From a virus, in IMG/VR virus record IMGVR_UViG_3300023174_000118, positions 1-64,000 of that record: DNA of 64,000 nt. One strand, written 5' to 3'. This document shows positions 22,494 through 30,971 of the stretch, piece after piece. Both the position numbers and the translations under genes were made by a program. The notes below the pieces were generated by a model. That model was not told the DNA's origin. It worked only from the letters and a program-made list of their open reading frames with translations, and searched no databases. How positions within the stretch are numbered: position 1 is the stretch's first letter; each line of letters opens with the position of its first letter.

Positions 22494-22975
22494 TACTCCG
22501 CCTTCCATACTGGTATAAATCCGCTATCTGTCTTAGTATACAATATAATGTTGTGTTTGAGAAGCCCCAAAAGCTCTGTTCTTGAAGGAACATTTCCAGA
22601 GTGTCCTGAGTCTAATATAAACTCGTGTAACTCTAATATATCCTTTTCATTAAACATATACTTAGACCAATTCTTATTATCTGGATCCCCTATAGGGTAT
22701 ATTTTTTGGGGGGCTTTTATCTTGCCCTCCAAAATATAATCATGCAAAGTAACTGTATGTTTATTTAATAATGCTGAAACATCTTTCATTGCATAAGCTT
22801 TACCCATATATTTTTCAACTTGAGAGTAAGAATACATTACTCTCTTTTTATCGGGGTAACACCAAGCAACTATCTCATCCTTTGATCTAGATGATTTAAT
22901 TACCTTGTGTATCTTATCGTTTAAAAAGAAATACCGTAGTTTTTTAAGGTTGCTGTTTCTTTTTTTTCTAGCCAT
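22493..22975 (-). CDS. Putative DNA-binding protein, MerR/HTH-like
   Basis: The 160 residues begin very basic (ARKKRNSNLKKLRYFF). A helical part that may be an HTH follows (YSQVEKYMGKAYAMKDVSAL, LNKHTVTLHDYILEGKIKAP). Then comes NWSKYMFNEKDILELHEFIL, as in helix-turn-helix proteins of the MerR/excisionase kind with a wing. It ends IILYTKTDSGFIPVWKAE. Its start lies 55 bp inside the upstream zinc gene. A regulator or replication-origin binder is possible; the family call is tentative. Confidence 0.65.
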   Translation of the reverse strand: MARKKRNSNLKKLRYFFLNDKIHKVIKSSRSKDEIVAWCYPDKKRVMYSYSQVEKYMGKAYAMKDVSALLNKHTVTLHDYILEGKIKAPQKIYPIGDPDNKNWSKYMFNEKDILELHEFILDSGHSGNVPSRTELLGLLKHNIILYTKTDSGFIPVWKAE

Positions 22976-23106
22976 CTTCCGAAAGCACTCGTTTCTTTAT
23001 TACACATCCAGCGTTTGCCGCACATGATACAAAATAACTCTACATGTAATTTTTGAGAAAAAACTCTGTCAACAAACACTCTGCCATTGCATTTACCACA
23101 CCACAT
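22921..23106 (-). CDS. Small zinc-ribbon protein
   Basis: 61 residues with MWCGKCNGRVFVDR (C3, C6) and LFCIMCGKRWMC (C26, C29), a classic two-pair zinc ribbon, then a basic helix. The ATG is coupled to the phosphoesterase stop (1-bp overlap). The overlap with the next gene is long (55 bp), yet both proteins look real by motif. Function unknown. Confidence 0.75.
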   Translation of the reverse strand: MWCGKCNGRVFVDRVFSQKLHVELFCIMCGKRWMCNKETSAFGRWLEKKETATLKNYGISF

Positions 23107-23906
23107 TATAAAGTAAATACCTTGCCATCAACTACACAAGAATAATCTGGTGCAATATGAATCATTTGAATATGAGGATAATCATTTACAATATGAGCAA
23201 CGGCAAATCCTTTTTGCCAATCGTGGTGCTGACTATATTTCATTCCGTCACTCTTTTCATCACACATGTGTCCAATTTCATAGCCACGAAGAGTTTCTCC
23301 TTCTCCGCTGTTTCTAAGTTCATATGTTACCATATGTGAGGCAATTCTGTGTGAGTGTCCACGAATAAGAGAGACCTGTAGGTCTTCCATATCTTTTCTT
23401 ACTGCGCCAGTTGCTGAAATAGAAAGTCCGTGGTGTACATGAATATCTCCAAATCGACGCTTAGGCAATTCATTATAATATATGTACTCATATCCTAATG
23501 AGTCCAGACTCCATAAGCTTTCTGGCGTAACTTCGGTAATATAATCAGGAAGCTTTGCATCTACATAATTAAATACTCTGATGTCGTGGTTTCCTAATGC
23601 TGAAAAAAGTTGTGCATCTGGAAGCATCTCTCTTGTCTTTGCATAAAAATCTCTTGCGCCCTTGGCTTCATGTCGCATCATCGGAACAATAAGATCCTTG
23701 CTATCATTCTTATGATAGTTTAAAAACTCTGCAGATCTTCCTTCTGTATACTTGCTATAACATGCCTGATCATCTGTGTCACCTAGATAGTCAACAACAT
23801 CTGGCTTAAACCATTTCATGACTTTAAACCATAGGGCAATCATCTTATCATCTTGATATGGGAACTGCTGATCGGATGAAAGCATCCATTTTAAATCGTT
23901 GCTCAT
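23106..23906 (-). CDS. Calcineurin-like metallophosphoesterase
   Basis: The 266 residues show the metal-binding motif order: SSDQQFPYQD (D12), VVDYLGDTDDQ, LFSALGNHDIRVF, DIHVHHGLSI and LIRGHSHRIASHM. The usual first DxH looks like DxQ here, an unusual change. Members hydrolyse phosphodiesters or monoesters, including nucleic acids and cyclic or signal nucleotides; the substrate is not predictable. It is the first gene after the mid-genome promoter and so probably leads the replication operon. A weak AAGG site precedes the ATG. Confidence 0.88.
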   Translation of the reverse strand: MSNDLKWMLSSDQQFPYQDDKMIALWFKVMKWFKPDVVDYLGDTDDQACYSKYTEGRSAEFLNYHKNDSKDLIVPMMRHEAKGARDFYAKTREMLPDAQLFSALGNHDIRVFNYVDAKLPDYITEVTPESLWSLDSLGYEYIYYNELPKRRFGDIHVHHGLSISATGAVRKDMEDLQVSLIRGHSHRIASHMVTYELRNSGEGETLRGYEIGHMCDEKSDGMKYSQHHDWQKGFAVAHIVNDYPHIQMIHIAPDYSCVVDGKVFTL

Positions 23907-23926
23907 TTTATACCTTAATATGTAAA

Positions 23927-23948
23927 AAAGTCACGGATACGTGACTTT
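23927..23948 (-). terminator. Hairpin with U-run between structural and replication modules
   Basis: AAAGTCACG-TATC-CGTGACTTT forms a perfect 9-bp stem, followed on the minus strand by a run of T. It fits an intrinsic terminator for late structural transcripts ending past 23993. It lies just after the start point of the replication promoter, so it may also act as a 5' stem-loop or attenuator on that transcript. Confidence 0.7.
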
Positions 23949-23950
23949 AA

Positions 23951-23988
23951 TGTTACAGTAATTGTAACATATTTATAAAACCTGTCAA
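23951..23988 (-). promoter_or_regulatory. Replication-module promoter with palindromic operator
   Basis: TTGACA (23983-23988), 16 nt, TACAAT (23961-23966). The inverted repeat TGTTACA-N5-TGTAACA (23951-23969) covers the -10 and start point, a likely repressor site. It would drive the phosphoesterase gene and the whole replication operon. Confidence 0.75.
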
Positions 23989-23992
23989 GGGG

Positions 23993-24412
23993 TTAAGAGT
24001 GCTGTATAACTAAATAATAAAAGTATGTGTCTCCGCCAGTGTATCCTGTAGGCTGAAACACTTTACATGTTGCTTTGTCTGGGCCAACTGAGCTTTTTAC
24101 AACATGAGCTTCCATTGCGGACATGCCCACCTCACGAACAGGAGTAAGCAAAATTGATTTTGGCGCAGCAGTAAGTTTTGCCTCCGCATAATTAATTGTA
24201 AATGTAGACGTACTTCCTGGTTTTAAAGTAACTTTACCACTTATTCCTCCATAAATTTGTGGAATAACTACTGTTTCAATAGCTTTATTATCCATAGACA
24301 CATTTGATGTTGAAGATCCAAATTGAGGTATCTTAGATTTAATTTCAGCTAGGGAGGTTTCTAAGGCGCCTAGTTGTGCAGCGTCAATTGGATCTCCATC
24401 ATTAAATGCCAT
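23993..24412 (-). CDS. Probable virion or tail-tip protein
   Basis: The 139 residues begin with a helix (NDGDPIDAAQLGALETSLAE) of the kind that joins fibre subunits. A beta-rich part follows with KVTLKPGSTSTFTINYAEAK and a C-terminus GGDTYFYYLVIQHS. This layout is typical of small fibre or tail-tip proteins. It closes the structural gene run and is followed by a terminator. AGGGAG precedes the ATG. Confidence 0.65.
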   Translation of the reverse strand: MAFNDGDPIDAAQLGALETSLAEIKSKIPQFGSSTSNVSMDNKAIETVVIPQIYGGISGKVTLKPGSTSTFTINYAEAKLTAAPKSILLTPVREVGMSAMEAHVVKSSVGPDKATCKVFQPTGYTGGDTYFYYLVIQHS

Positions 24413-24424
24413 TATATTTCTCCC

Positions 24425-24598
24425 TTATGCTGGTAAAGAATCTTCAAATTCTTTTACTGCTTTTTCTTTTTCTTCTGCCGCTTGCATTTGCTGAGTAATC
24501 TCTGCACGTAATATTGCAATTTGTGTCTCATAGTTTGAGACAATTTCGCCAATACGTTGCTGTAGTGCGGTTATAACTAGTTCGGCTTTATCTGCCAT
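24425..24598 (-). CDS. Small coiled-coil protein
   Basis: 57 residues: MADKAELVITALQQRIGEIV, then NYETQIAILRAEITQQMQAA and EEKEKAVKEFEDSLPA. The heptad pattern and charge suggest one long coiled coil. The gene fits between its neighbours. Possible chaperone or trimer stalk of a fibre; unknown. Confidence 0.75.
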   Translation of the reverse strand: MADKAELVITALQQRIGEIVSNYETQIAILRAEITQQMQAAEEKEKAVKEFEDSLPA

Positions 24599-24599
24599 T

Positions 24600-24827
24600 T
24601 TATGCCTCTTCTACTGGATACTTAGAAAGTTCTGCCGTTAGAGCAGAAATTTGAATTGCGTTATCTGCAAGGAAAGCTGTATAATTTGCTAAAGCTTCTT
24701 GATCTGGGACCGCTTTAGAATTTTCAGCAACCTTATCTATTTCAAGACTAAATTTGTTGTAGTTTAAATTTTTTAGCCTTGAATTAATTATTGTTACTTT
24801 TTCTGCATTTGTTAGTGCTATTGTCAT
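24600..24827 (-). CDS. Small helical protein, unknown
   Basis: 75 helical residues (NAEKVTIINSRLKNLNYNKF, PDQEALANYTAFLADNAIQI). An AGGAGG ribosome site and a strong promoter lie directly upstream, so it and the two genes after it can be made apart from the tail genes. Similar in style to the helical gene upstream (68 residues), but no clear homology by eye. Confidence 0.75.
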   Translation of the reverse strand: MTIALTNAEKVTIINSRLKNLNYNKFSLEIDKVAENSKAVPDQEALANYTAFLADNAIQISALTAELSKYPVEEA

Positions 24828-24846
24828 TTTGTTCCTCCTTTTATAT

Positions 24847-24874
24847 TATATCATTTAACCCTGATTAGTCAAGG
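24847..24874 (-). promoter_or_regulatory. Strong promoter inside the distal tail region
   Basis: TTGACT (24869-24874), 16 nt, TATAAT (24847-24852), with TGA before the -10. Expected start near 24840, followed by AGGAGG and the ATG at 24827. It sits at the end of the previous gene. Confidence 0.75.
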
Positions 24875-25061
24875 CTAACTTCTCTATTTCCAGAACATCA
24901 ATGACGCTTATAATGTCATTGAGCACGGACTGCCTGGTTGGCTTTTCTGGATTATCTCCCAGAGGTTCTCTGGAAATGTCATCAAGAAGAGCAGACACAT
25001 GTAAATTCATCATGTTAATTTTACTCTGTACTATCTCTATTTTTTCTATATTATTTATCAT
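24855..25061 (-). CDS. Small helical protein, unknown
   Basis: From ATG 25061 there are 68 residues, with helices INNIEKIEIVQSKINMMNLH and SVLNDIISVIDVLEIEKLAL. ATG 25061 almost touches the upstream stop (25063), which favours this start over 25094. It sits between tail fibre genes; a fibre chaperone is possible. Confidence 0.7.
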   Translation of the reverse strand: MINNIEKIEIVQSKINMMNLHVSALLDDISREPLGDNPEKPTRQSVLNDIISVIDVLEIEKLALTNQG

Positions 25062-25062
25062 T

Positions 25063-27435
25063 TTATGCCCACGCCGTATATCCAGTAAAAGCACTACTAA
25101 GACCAGTGGACGTGTTATTTGCCCTTGCTCTTGTTCTAGCCCAAGGGTAGGACTGTGCTCCTGTAGTTCTTGAACCAGCCGAAGCTCCCATAAAATAGGT
25201 TACTGTGTTTTGAACTGTTCCACCATTAGTATTTGCATACTGAACTTGAAATTCAATATTTGTTGCATCTGAAGCTGTTGCTGATAATGTAAAGTTGTTT
25301 CCTGATCCCCAACTAATAAATGGCCCACTTGTGATTGCTGGAGTAACTGGTGCTGGAGCAGATGTTGTAAAGCTATAGTTAGCAGATGCTGAATTACCAG
25401 TAGAAGAATAAACAGTAACAGTTCCAGAATAAGGTGTGCTTGAGGATAAACCAGAAAAAGTATAGCTATTAGCAAAACCAATATTTGTACCGTTTACAGT
25501 AGAATACGATTGATTACTTGACGACCAGTTGATTGTTGCACCGCTTGTAGTAATATTAGTATTTGCATTCATTGTAATTGTTGGGGTAATTGGCGCTTGA
25601 GTAACAGTAAATTGATATCCAGTGCTCCACTCGCTTATTGTTGGAGAAGGCCCTGTTCCAACGTTAGTTAAGCTTGATACTGATCTAACATAAGCATACC
25701 AGGCAGTACTGGCGGATGTAGGGCCAGTATAATCTGTTATTGGGCTAGAATAATAAGCCTCATCGTATCCTGTTCCGCCAACTCCAAGAGTCCACCAAAT
25801 TTGATAGTAAGGACCAGACCCGCCATTAAAATAAACTGTTACTGGTTGTCCACTAGAATCACCAGCAGATACGTAATAAATGTTTGGGGGAGTTAAATTA
25901 GACGCAATAGAGAAAGATGTTTCATTTTCAGGGCTTACTAACTCGTCATAGTTTCTAGTTCTAATTTTAATATAATATGTTTGACCACCAGATAGTCCAG
26001 TTAAAGATATTGGACTAGAGCTGGAAGTCCACGTTCCAGAATAAGAACCACTAGATGCTCTATACTGGTATTCGAATGCGGGTGAATACAGATAATTGCT
26101 ACCCTGAGTTCCTGCCGTTACTGGTATTGATGCTGTTGTTGAACCCGTTGTAATAGTACCAAAAGTGGGCTGACCTGGGGCAACTCCTGATGCATATATA
26201 TATGATCCGCCATCTCCAATTACGGTTGTAGCAGTAGATGTATTAGATGCTCTAACTCTGGCTCTCATAAAATAATAGTATCCGTACCCGCCTACTGGTT
26301 GTGGGCTACCCCAAGAAGCAGATTGAGAAGTTGAAGAGGTGTATGAAGATGCTGCAAATGACTGAACGGTGGTCCAACTACTATTATCATTACTTCCTTC
26401 GTATTCAATTTCATATCGAGTAGCATTTGTTGAAGCATTCCACGATAAAGAAGTTGTTCTTACAATACCACTACTACCGCTAGATGGGAAATTTTTTGTA
26501 AATGATATTGTATTAAATGCTTTAGGTGTAGTGTCTGCCACAATTGCAGATACTGCTGTTACCTGATTTAATCCATTAGTAAATAAATTCACGCCTATAT
26601 CGTAATCTGATCCTGTGTTAAATGCGGTTTCTTCTGCAATTATATAACTACCAAAATCTTCTGGCTGCACAATATAAGAGTATGAACCAGAGGCGGAGTA
26701 AATTGGAGTTCTTCCTTGACCATTATATATTGATGTATTACTGTTAGATTTATACCAATAAATTGTATTTCTAGCAGCATCTGGCTTATAGGCCTCAGTT
26801 GTATTCCAAGCAGAACTTATAGATAAAGTAGAACCTACGCTAGCCGTTCCAGTTATTCCAAACGATATGTTTATAGGAGTTCTTCTTATTACTTTAATTT
26901 TTCCATAAGTATCTTTTGAATCCGCCGTATTACTATAAAGAGCATTTGAAGCATTTGCAGTTATTTTAAAAGAAATATATTTTCCATCTGCTGCAGATGC
27001 ATTTGAAAGAGTACTTATTGTTAAGGCTCTAGAAGGAGATGAGTATACTCCAGTGCCTAAATTGCCAATTAAATCAGAGTCTCCTGACTGATTTGCTGCG
27101 TCGGAATAATATGGCCAAGTGTAGTTATAAGAAGATATAGAAAACCCATTAGCATCCCAGGTTCCATTTCTTCCATAATAGGTTGTACCTATTCTAACAA
27201 CATCATTAGCTCCATAAAGAGGAGTGCTGCCACTTGAAGTAGTTGTTATGTATGGATCTGTTATGGCAAATACTCCAGATGTTGGCCATACTCTTAGCCA
27301 GCCAACAGTTGTATTTTTAATCCATATAACTTTGGCGGCCACCCATGTAGAAGAAAATCTTTTAATGTAGATATTAAGAGCTTTTCTCCATTTAGTAGTA
27401 GCTGTGTTGCTTGTTTTAATCCATATATCTGACAT
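25063..27435 (-). CDS. Tail protein with fibronectin type III domains
   Basis: The 790 residues start with a Trp/Lys-rich segment (IWIKTSNTATTKWRKALNIY, then IWIKNTTVGWLRVWP). At least three FN3-like domains are recognisable: TSLSWNASTNATRYEIEYEG, then GLSGGQTYYIKIRTRN, and SGATINWSSSNQSY with FSGLSSSTPYSGTVTVYS. FN3 domains in phage tails bind sugars or act as spacers. The ATG follows a -10 box by 6 nt with no ribosome site. Likely a distal tail or receptor-side protein. Confidence 0.8.
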   Translation of the reverse strand: MSDIWIKTSNTATTKWRKALNIYIKRFSSTWVAAKVIWIKNTTVGWLRVWPTSGVFAITDPYITTTSSGSTPLYGANDVVRIGTTYYGRNGTWDANGFSISSYNYTWPYYSDAANQSGDSDLIGNLGTGVYSSPSRALTISTLSNASAADGKYISFKITANASNALYSNTADSKDTYGKIKVIRRTPINISFGITGTASVGSTLSISSAWNTTEAYKPDAARNTIYWYKSNSNTSIYNGQGRTPIYSASGSYSYIVQPEDFGSYIIAEETAFNTGSDYDIGVNLFTNGLNQVTAVSAIVADTTPKAFNTISFTKNFPSSGSSGIVRTTSLSWNASTNATRYEIEYEGSNDNSSWTTVQSFAASSYTSSTSQSASWGSPQPVGGYGYYYFMRARVRASNTSTATTVIGDGGSYIYASGVAPGQPTFGTITTGSTTASIPVTAGTQGSNYLYSPAFEYQYRASSGSYSGTWTSSSSPISLTGLSGGQTYYIKIRTRNYDELVSPENETSFSIASNLTPPNIYYVSAGDSSGQPVTVYFNGGSGPYYQIWWTLGVGGTGYDEAYYSSPITDYTGPTSASTAWYAYVRSVSSLTNVGTGPSPTISEWSTGYQFTVTQAPITPTITMNANTNITTSGATINWSSSNQSYSTVNGTNIGFANSYTFSGLSSSTPYSGTVTVYSSTGNSASANYSFTTSAPAPVTPAITSGPFISWGSGNNFTLSATASDATNIEFQVQYANTNGGTVQNTVTYFMGASAGSRTTGAQSYPWARTRARANNTSTGLSSAFTGYTAWA

Positions 27436-27441
27436 GTTATG

Positions 27442-27470
27442 ATTGTATCATTTCTAATTAAAATTGTATA
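27442..27470 (-). promoter_or_regulatory. Promoter of the FN3 tail gene (leaderless)
   Basis: TATACA (27465-27470), 17 nt, TACAAT (27442-27447) with TGA before it. The -10 ends 6 nt before the ATG at 27435, and no ribosome site is visible. Confidence 0.6.
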
Positions 27471-29467
27471 TAAATGTCGCCAATATAGGCTGAATACCCT
27501 AATGCGTTATTAGAACTACTAGTAGACTGTGTTGCTGATCCCGCTGTTATGTTTCTAAATTCTCTTAATGCTATTGTTCCGTTAGCACTTGAATTTACTG
27601 GACCATCAAAATAAGCTTCCCCTGTAGAACTAAGTGTTAATGTTTTATCACTTAATCCATCGCTTCCAGACCAGCCAAGGGATATGGTTGTTGGAGCTAA
27701 AGACAGGTATGCTGAACTTGTAGGGTACCCATTATATGTTCTAGAGTTACCCTGTCTAAGAATTACTTCATTACCAGAGTTAAATCCATATAACTGTCCA
27801 GTAACTGTTCCATCTCCATTAACAACTTCAAAAGCATAACTTGAAGAATTTAATCTAGCTGCTCCAAAAAGTCCTGAACTACCTGTTGTTACTATGGCTC
27901 CAGTAATTGTTCCTCCACTAATTGTTGCAGAAGATGTAATGTTTCCATTAAATGTACCACTACTAAATATAGCGTCTGTTGCACTCATATTGCCATCCAT
28001 GTCAACAGTAAATTTAAAATTACTTGTAGTTCCAGCTCTAATGCCCGATGTTGGATCAATTTTAATTACTTTAATTCCAGACTCAGAACTTGCATGTGCA
28101 CTTTGTCTTATTTCAAATTTAGGGCCAATAGGGTCTAATTCAATAGTAGGAAATGCTACAGCAGTGCTCTTAAAAGCATTTTCACTAATTGACCACCCGC
28201 CAATAGATCCACTATTTGCAGTTACTGTTCCACTAAATGTAGCACTTCCATCTGATGCAATATTAAAATTGGTTGAAGATATACCTGAAGTACCTATTGT
28301 GACTGGGCCAAATACCCCTGTTGATCCAGTCAAAGTTCCTTTAATTGCTAGCGTGGGGGTTACTGCTCCGTAATCAAAACTTAAGACCTCATTGTTACCG
28401 CTGTCATATGCAGTTATTCCTCTTTTTACTGTTCTGGTTGTAAGAGAATCAGTAAAATTATTAACCCCGCTTAATTCTAATCTTCCTCCCCCAGATGTTG
28501 AACTAGATCCAACTCTTAGGTAAGAAGAAAAATTGCCATTACCTGCAACTAAATTTTCTATAGATATAATTCCGTTAGTCAAATCAACAAGGTTGGCTTG
28601 TGTTGGATTTACTGTTGAAGAATTTATTCTAGTATATGTTGGAGTTCCAGAAACAGAATACAATGCGTCTTGAGAGTTTCTTGTAATATAATAAAAAAAC
28701 ATTGGAGATGTATATGCTAATGTATTAGTTGCTAATGATAAAGCCTGTCTTAAATTATCTAAACCAATGTTTTGCCTATTAGTTGTTCCAGTTACTGTTA
28801 GGGATGCTACTTGAGTAGTTGTAGAAAATCCAGCAGTTGCGGTTGATCCTACATCAGATCCACGAACGTGAATGTCAATTGATTTAAATCCGTCAAAATC
28901 TGCTGACGAGTAAGTTCCAGCCCAATTTACTGAAACGGCAAATGGCTCTGAATTTATAGTTAGTCCAGATGCCAGTGTTGGTGCTTCTACTTGAAAGTTA
29001 GCCGCTGGATCCGTAACAATAATTGTATGTGTTGTTCCAACCGTGCTTGTTCCGCCAGTAGAATTTGTTGACCTAAGTTCAACTACGTAAGTACCAGCTG
29101 ATGCTGCAATTGTTGCTTTCCCTGCAGAAAAAAATGTGTACGCAATTTTTCCTGTTCCAAACATTCCATTGGCAACAATAACATCTACCTTTTTAGATCC
29201 AGTAGGAAAAGTTGGAAGCTCTACTGGAATTGATCCTGCAAACGTAGATGGGACAATTGTTCCAGTTGGAACTCCTGGAGCAGATTCATTTGATGTTCTT
29301 ACAACATATGAAGGAGACCAATCACTTGTTTGATCATCAGAATAAATCCATTTAAATTGAGTTGCATAAGTTTTATTTAATTTTAAATTTTTAATAGTTA
29401 CATTAAAATAGTTTTTATCTGAACTAGTTTGAGCAACTATAGACAAGTCATTAAATGCATCTGCCAT
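27458..29467 (-). CDS. Tail tip or fibre protein
   Basis: The 669 residues start with a fibronectin-like part (LKLNKTYATQFKWIYSDDQT and GVPTGTIVPSTFAGSIPVEL). The middle has repeated beta motifs such as GSTGVFGPVTIGTSGISSTN, DGSATFSGTVTANSGSIGGW and GNITSSATISGGTITGAIVT. These match the central fibre repeats of many siphophage tail-tip proteins. It likely helps contact the host surface. It directly abuts the next tail gene. Confidence 0.75.
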   Translation of the reverse strand: MADAFNDLSIVAQTSSDKNYFNVTIKNLKLNKTYATQFKWIYSDDQTSDWSPSYVVRTSNESAPGVPTGTIVPSTFAGSIPVELPTFPTGSKKVDVIVANGMFGTGKIAYTFFSAGKATIAASAGTYVVELRSTNSTGGTSTVGTTHTIIVTDPAANFQVEAPTLASGLTINSEPFAVSVNWAGTYSSADFDGFKSIDIHVRGSDVGSTATAGFSTTTQVASLTVTGTTNRQNIGLDNLRQALSLATNTLAYTSPMFFYYITRNSQDALYSVSGTPTYTRINSSTVNPTQANLVDLTNGIISIENLVAGNGNFSSYLRVGSSSTSGGGRLELSGVNNFTDSLTTRTVKRGITAYDSGNNEVLSFDYGAVTPTLAIKGTLTGSTGVFGPVTIGTSGISSTNFNIASDGSATFSGTVTANSGSIGGWSISENAFKSTAVAFPTIELDPIGPKFEIRQSAHASSESGIKVIKIDPTSGIRAGTTSNFKFTVDMDGNMSATDAIFSSGTFNGNITSSATISGGTITGAIVTTGSSGLFGAARLNSSSYAFEVVNGDGTVTGQLYGFNSGNEVILRQGNSRTYNGYPTSSAYLSLAPTTISLGWSGSDGLSDKTLTLSSTGEAYFDGPVNSSANGTIALREFRNITAGSATQSTSSSNNALGYSAYIGDIYIQF

Positions 29468-30553
29468 TTAAAACTCCAGCGCTAGCTTATATTCTATATC
29501 TACTTGTCTTCCCGAAGGCTTTGTAAGTATACTTCCTCCAGTTAAAACAGACCTGCTGATAAGTCCAAAATAGGGATCAAATGTGTCTTCATCATTAATT
29601 CTTATTCCATCAAAATAAACAGTTGTTGCGCCGCCCGATGAGGCAGTAACTTCTACACCAATTTTAATAATAGATGATAGATCTGGTGGAGTAGCACTTA
29701 CGTTACCAAAAAGATTATTTAATGTTGATGATTGAATTCTATCTCCCGTCCCTGATTCTGGTGTAAAATCAATCCAACAGTACGATGTGCTTGAACTATA
29801 AAATTTAATTCTTATTTTAGATGTGTTTGCATCTGCTTTTTTATATGCAATTGAAAGACTATCGTTAACACTGTAGCCAGAAATGTCCAAGGTAGTATTT
29901 GAATTTGTGTACTCTTTTGCTGTACTAGTTGTAGCAGTAACTTCAATCATATTATCTCCTATTTTAGGAATAAATGAATCAGTCTTATAAGCGATTACTG
30001 GATTAAAAGATCCATCTGTCCAGGATAGGTTGTTATCGAATGATGTTATAAACTTACTATCAAAATTATTAATTGATTTTCTAGATCCAGGGTAGAGGCC
30101 GATCTCAGATATTACTCCAGATATGTCTTGTGGAATTGTTGCCTTATATATAACAGAATATGATGAGGCATATCCTCCAGATGTATATGTACCCGTAGCC
30201 GAGTTAGTTATTGTAAATTGAGTATTTGTTGCCGACGCAATTACAGCACTTGATAAATTATATTGTGATGGAGATATGCCAGTTATTTTAATAGTCTGCC
30301 CCGCAGTAAAATTATTATCAGCAGTATATGTAATAACTGTTCCGCTTCCTGTGGCACCTGTTATATTTGCAGATCTTATGTCTACGCTGCTTAATGTTGC
30401 TGGAAGTCTATAAAATTCAAAATTTAATTTTGTATCATTTCCTTCTGAGTTGACTGCAGTACTTCCTATGCCTAGGGCTAGGTCTTTTGTAGTAAAATCT
30501 ACCATGCCAGCCATGTGGCCAGTTAAAAATCTTTTACCAAATTTTGTTATCAT
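29468..30553 (-). CDS. Minor tail protein with inserted beta domain
   Basis: The 361 residues have a baseplate-like frame (KFGKRFLTGHMAGMVDFTTK and YKATIPQDISGVISEIGLYP), probably joining other tail parts. Residues about 64-130 form an inserted module, from ITGATGSGTVITYTADNNFT to FTITNSATGTYTSGGYA. A similar module is in the collagen-like fibre at 54.6-56.5 kb. A carbohydrate-binding-like beta sandwich fills the second half. It overlaps the previous gene by 4 bp. Confidence 0.75.
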   Translation of the reverse strand: MITKFGKRFLTGHMAGMVDFTTKDLALGIGSTAVNSEGNDTKLNFEFYRLPATLSSVDIRSANITGATGSGTVITYTADNNFTAGQTIKITGISPSQYNLSSAVIASATNTQFTITNSATGTYTSGGYASSYSVIYKATIPQDISGVISEIGLYPGSRKSINNFDSKFITSFDNNLSWTDGSFNPVIAYKTDSFIPKIGDNMIEVTATTSTAKEYTNSNTTLDISGYSVNDSLSIAYKKADANTSKIRIKFYSSSTSYCWIDFTPESGTGDRIQSSTLNNLFGNVSATPPDLSSIIKIGVEVTASSGGATTVYFDGIRINDEDTFDPYFGLISRSVLTGGSILTKPSGRQVDIEYKLALEF

Positions 30554-30948
30554 AGTAGCTCTATTCTTGCGTTTATCGCTTTTAGATTTTGTGCACTTGA
30601 ATTTTTAATTTTAAAAACTAATTCTACTGATGGATTTCCTATTGCATCATATACTACATTATTTGAAACGACTTGAATATCAGATAAAGATGGAGCTGAT
30701 GGATAAAGAACAGATGTTACTGATTCTGTTACATTTTGTTCTGCTGTTTCATTTTCTGCAATTACTAAAGCTCCATCAATTTCATCATAACCTATATCTG
30801 GAGACCCCATATATAAAGCCCCTACAACATTCCCAGGAATTACTCTTCTATAGTTTGGGCCTAGGTCATTTGCCTCTGGAGAATTAGAGTATATTACAAT
30901 AGGAGCGTCTGCTGCTACGCTTGTTGTTGATGGCTTATTTGATGTCAT
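30550..30948 (-). CDS. Small tail-region protein
   Basis: The 132 residues are beta-rich: PIVIYSNSPEANDLGPNYRR, GALVIAENETAEQNVTESVT, and NPSVELVFKIKNSSAQNLKA. The end resembles an Ig-like domain. It is coupled to the next gene (4-bp overlap) and preceded by a leaderless promoter. Structural role inferred from position. Confidence 0.7.
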   Translation of the reverse strand: MTSNKPSTTSVAADAPIVIYSNSPEANDLGPNYRRVIPGNVVGALYMGSPDIGYDEIDGALVIAENETAEQNVTESVTSVLYPSAPSLSDIQVVSNNVVYDAIGNPSVELVFKIKNSSAQNLKAINARIELL

Positions 30949-30954
30949 TTTTTT

Positions 30955-30963
30955 ATTATACCA
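30955..30963 (-). promoter_or_regulatory. Extended -10 promoter (leaderless)
   Basis: TGG-TATAAT at 30955-30963 ends 6 nt before the ATG at 30948, and the 6 nt are all A. No ribosome site. The -35 position has only AGGACT, so it would rely on the extended -10. Confidence 0.55.
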
Positions 30964-30971
30964 TTTCTTGG

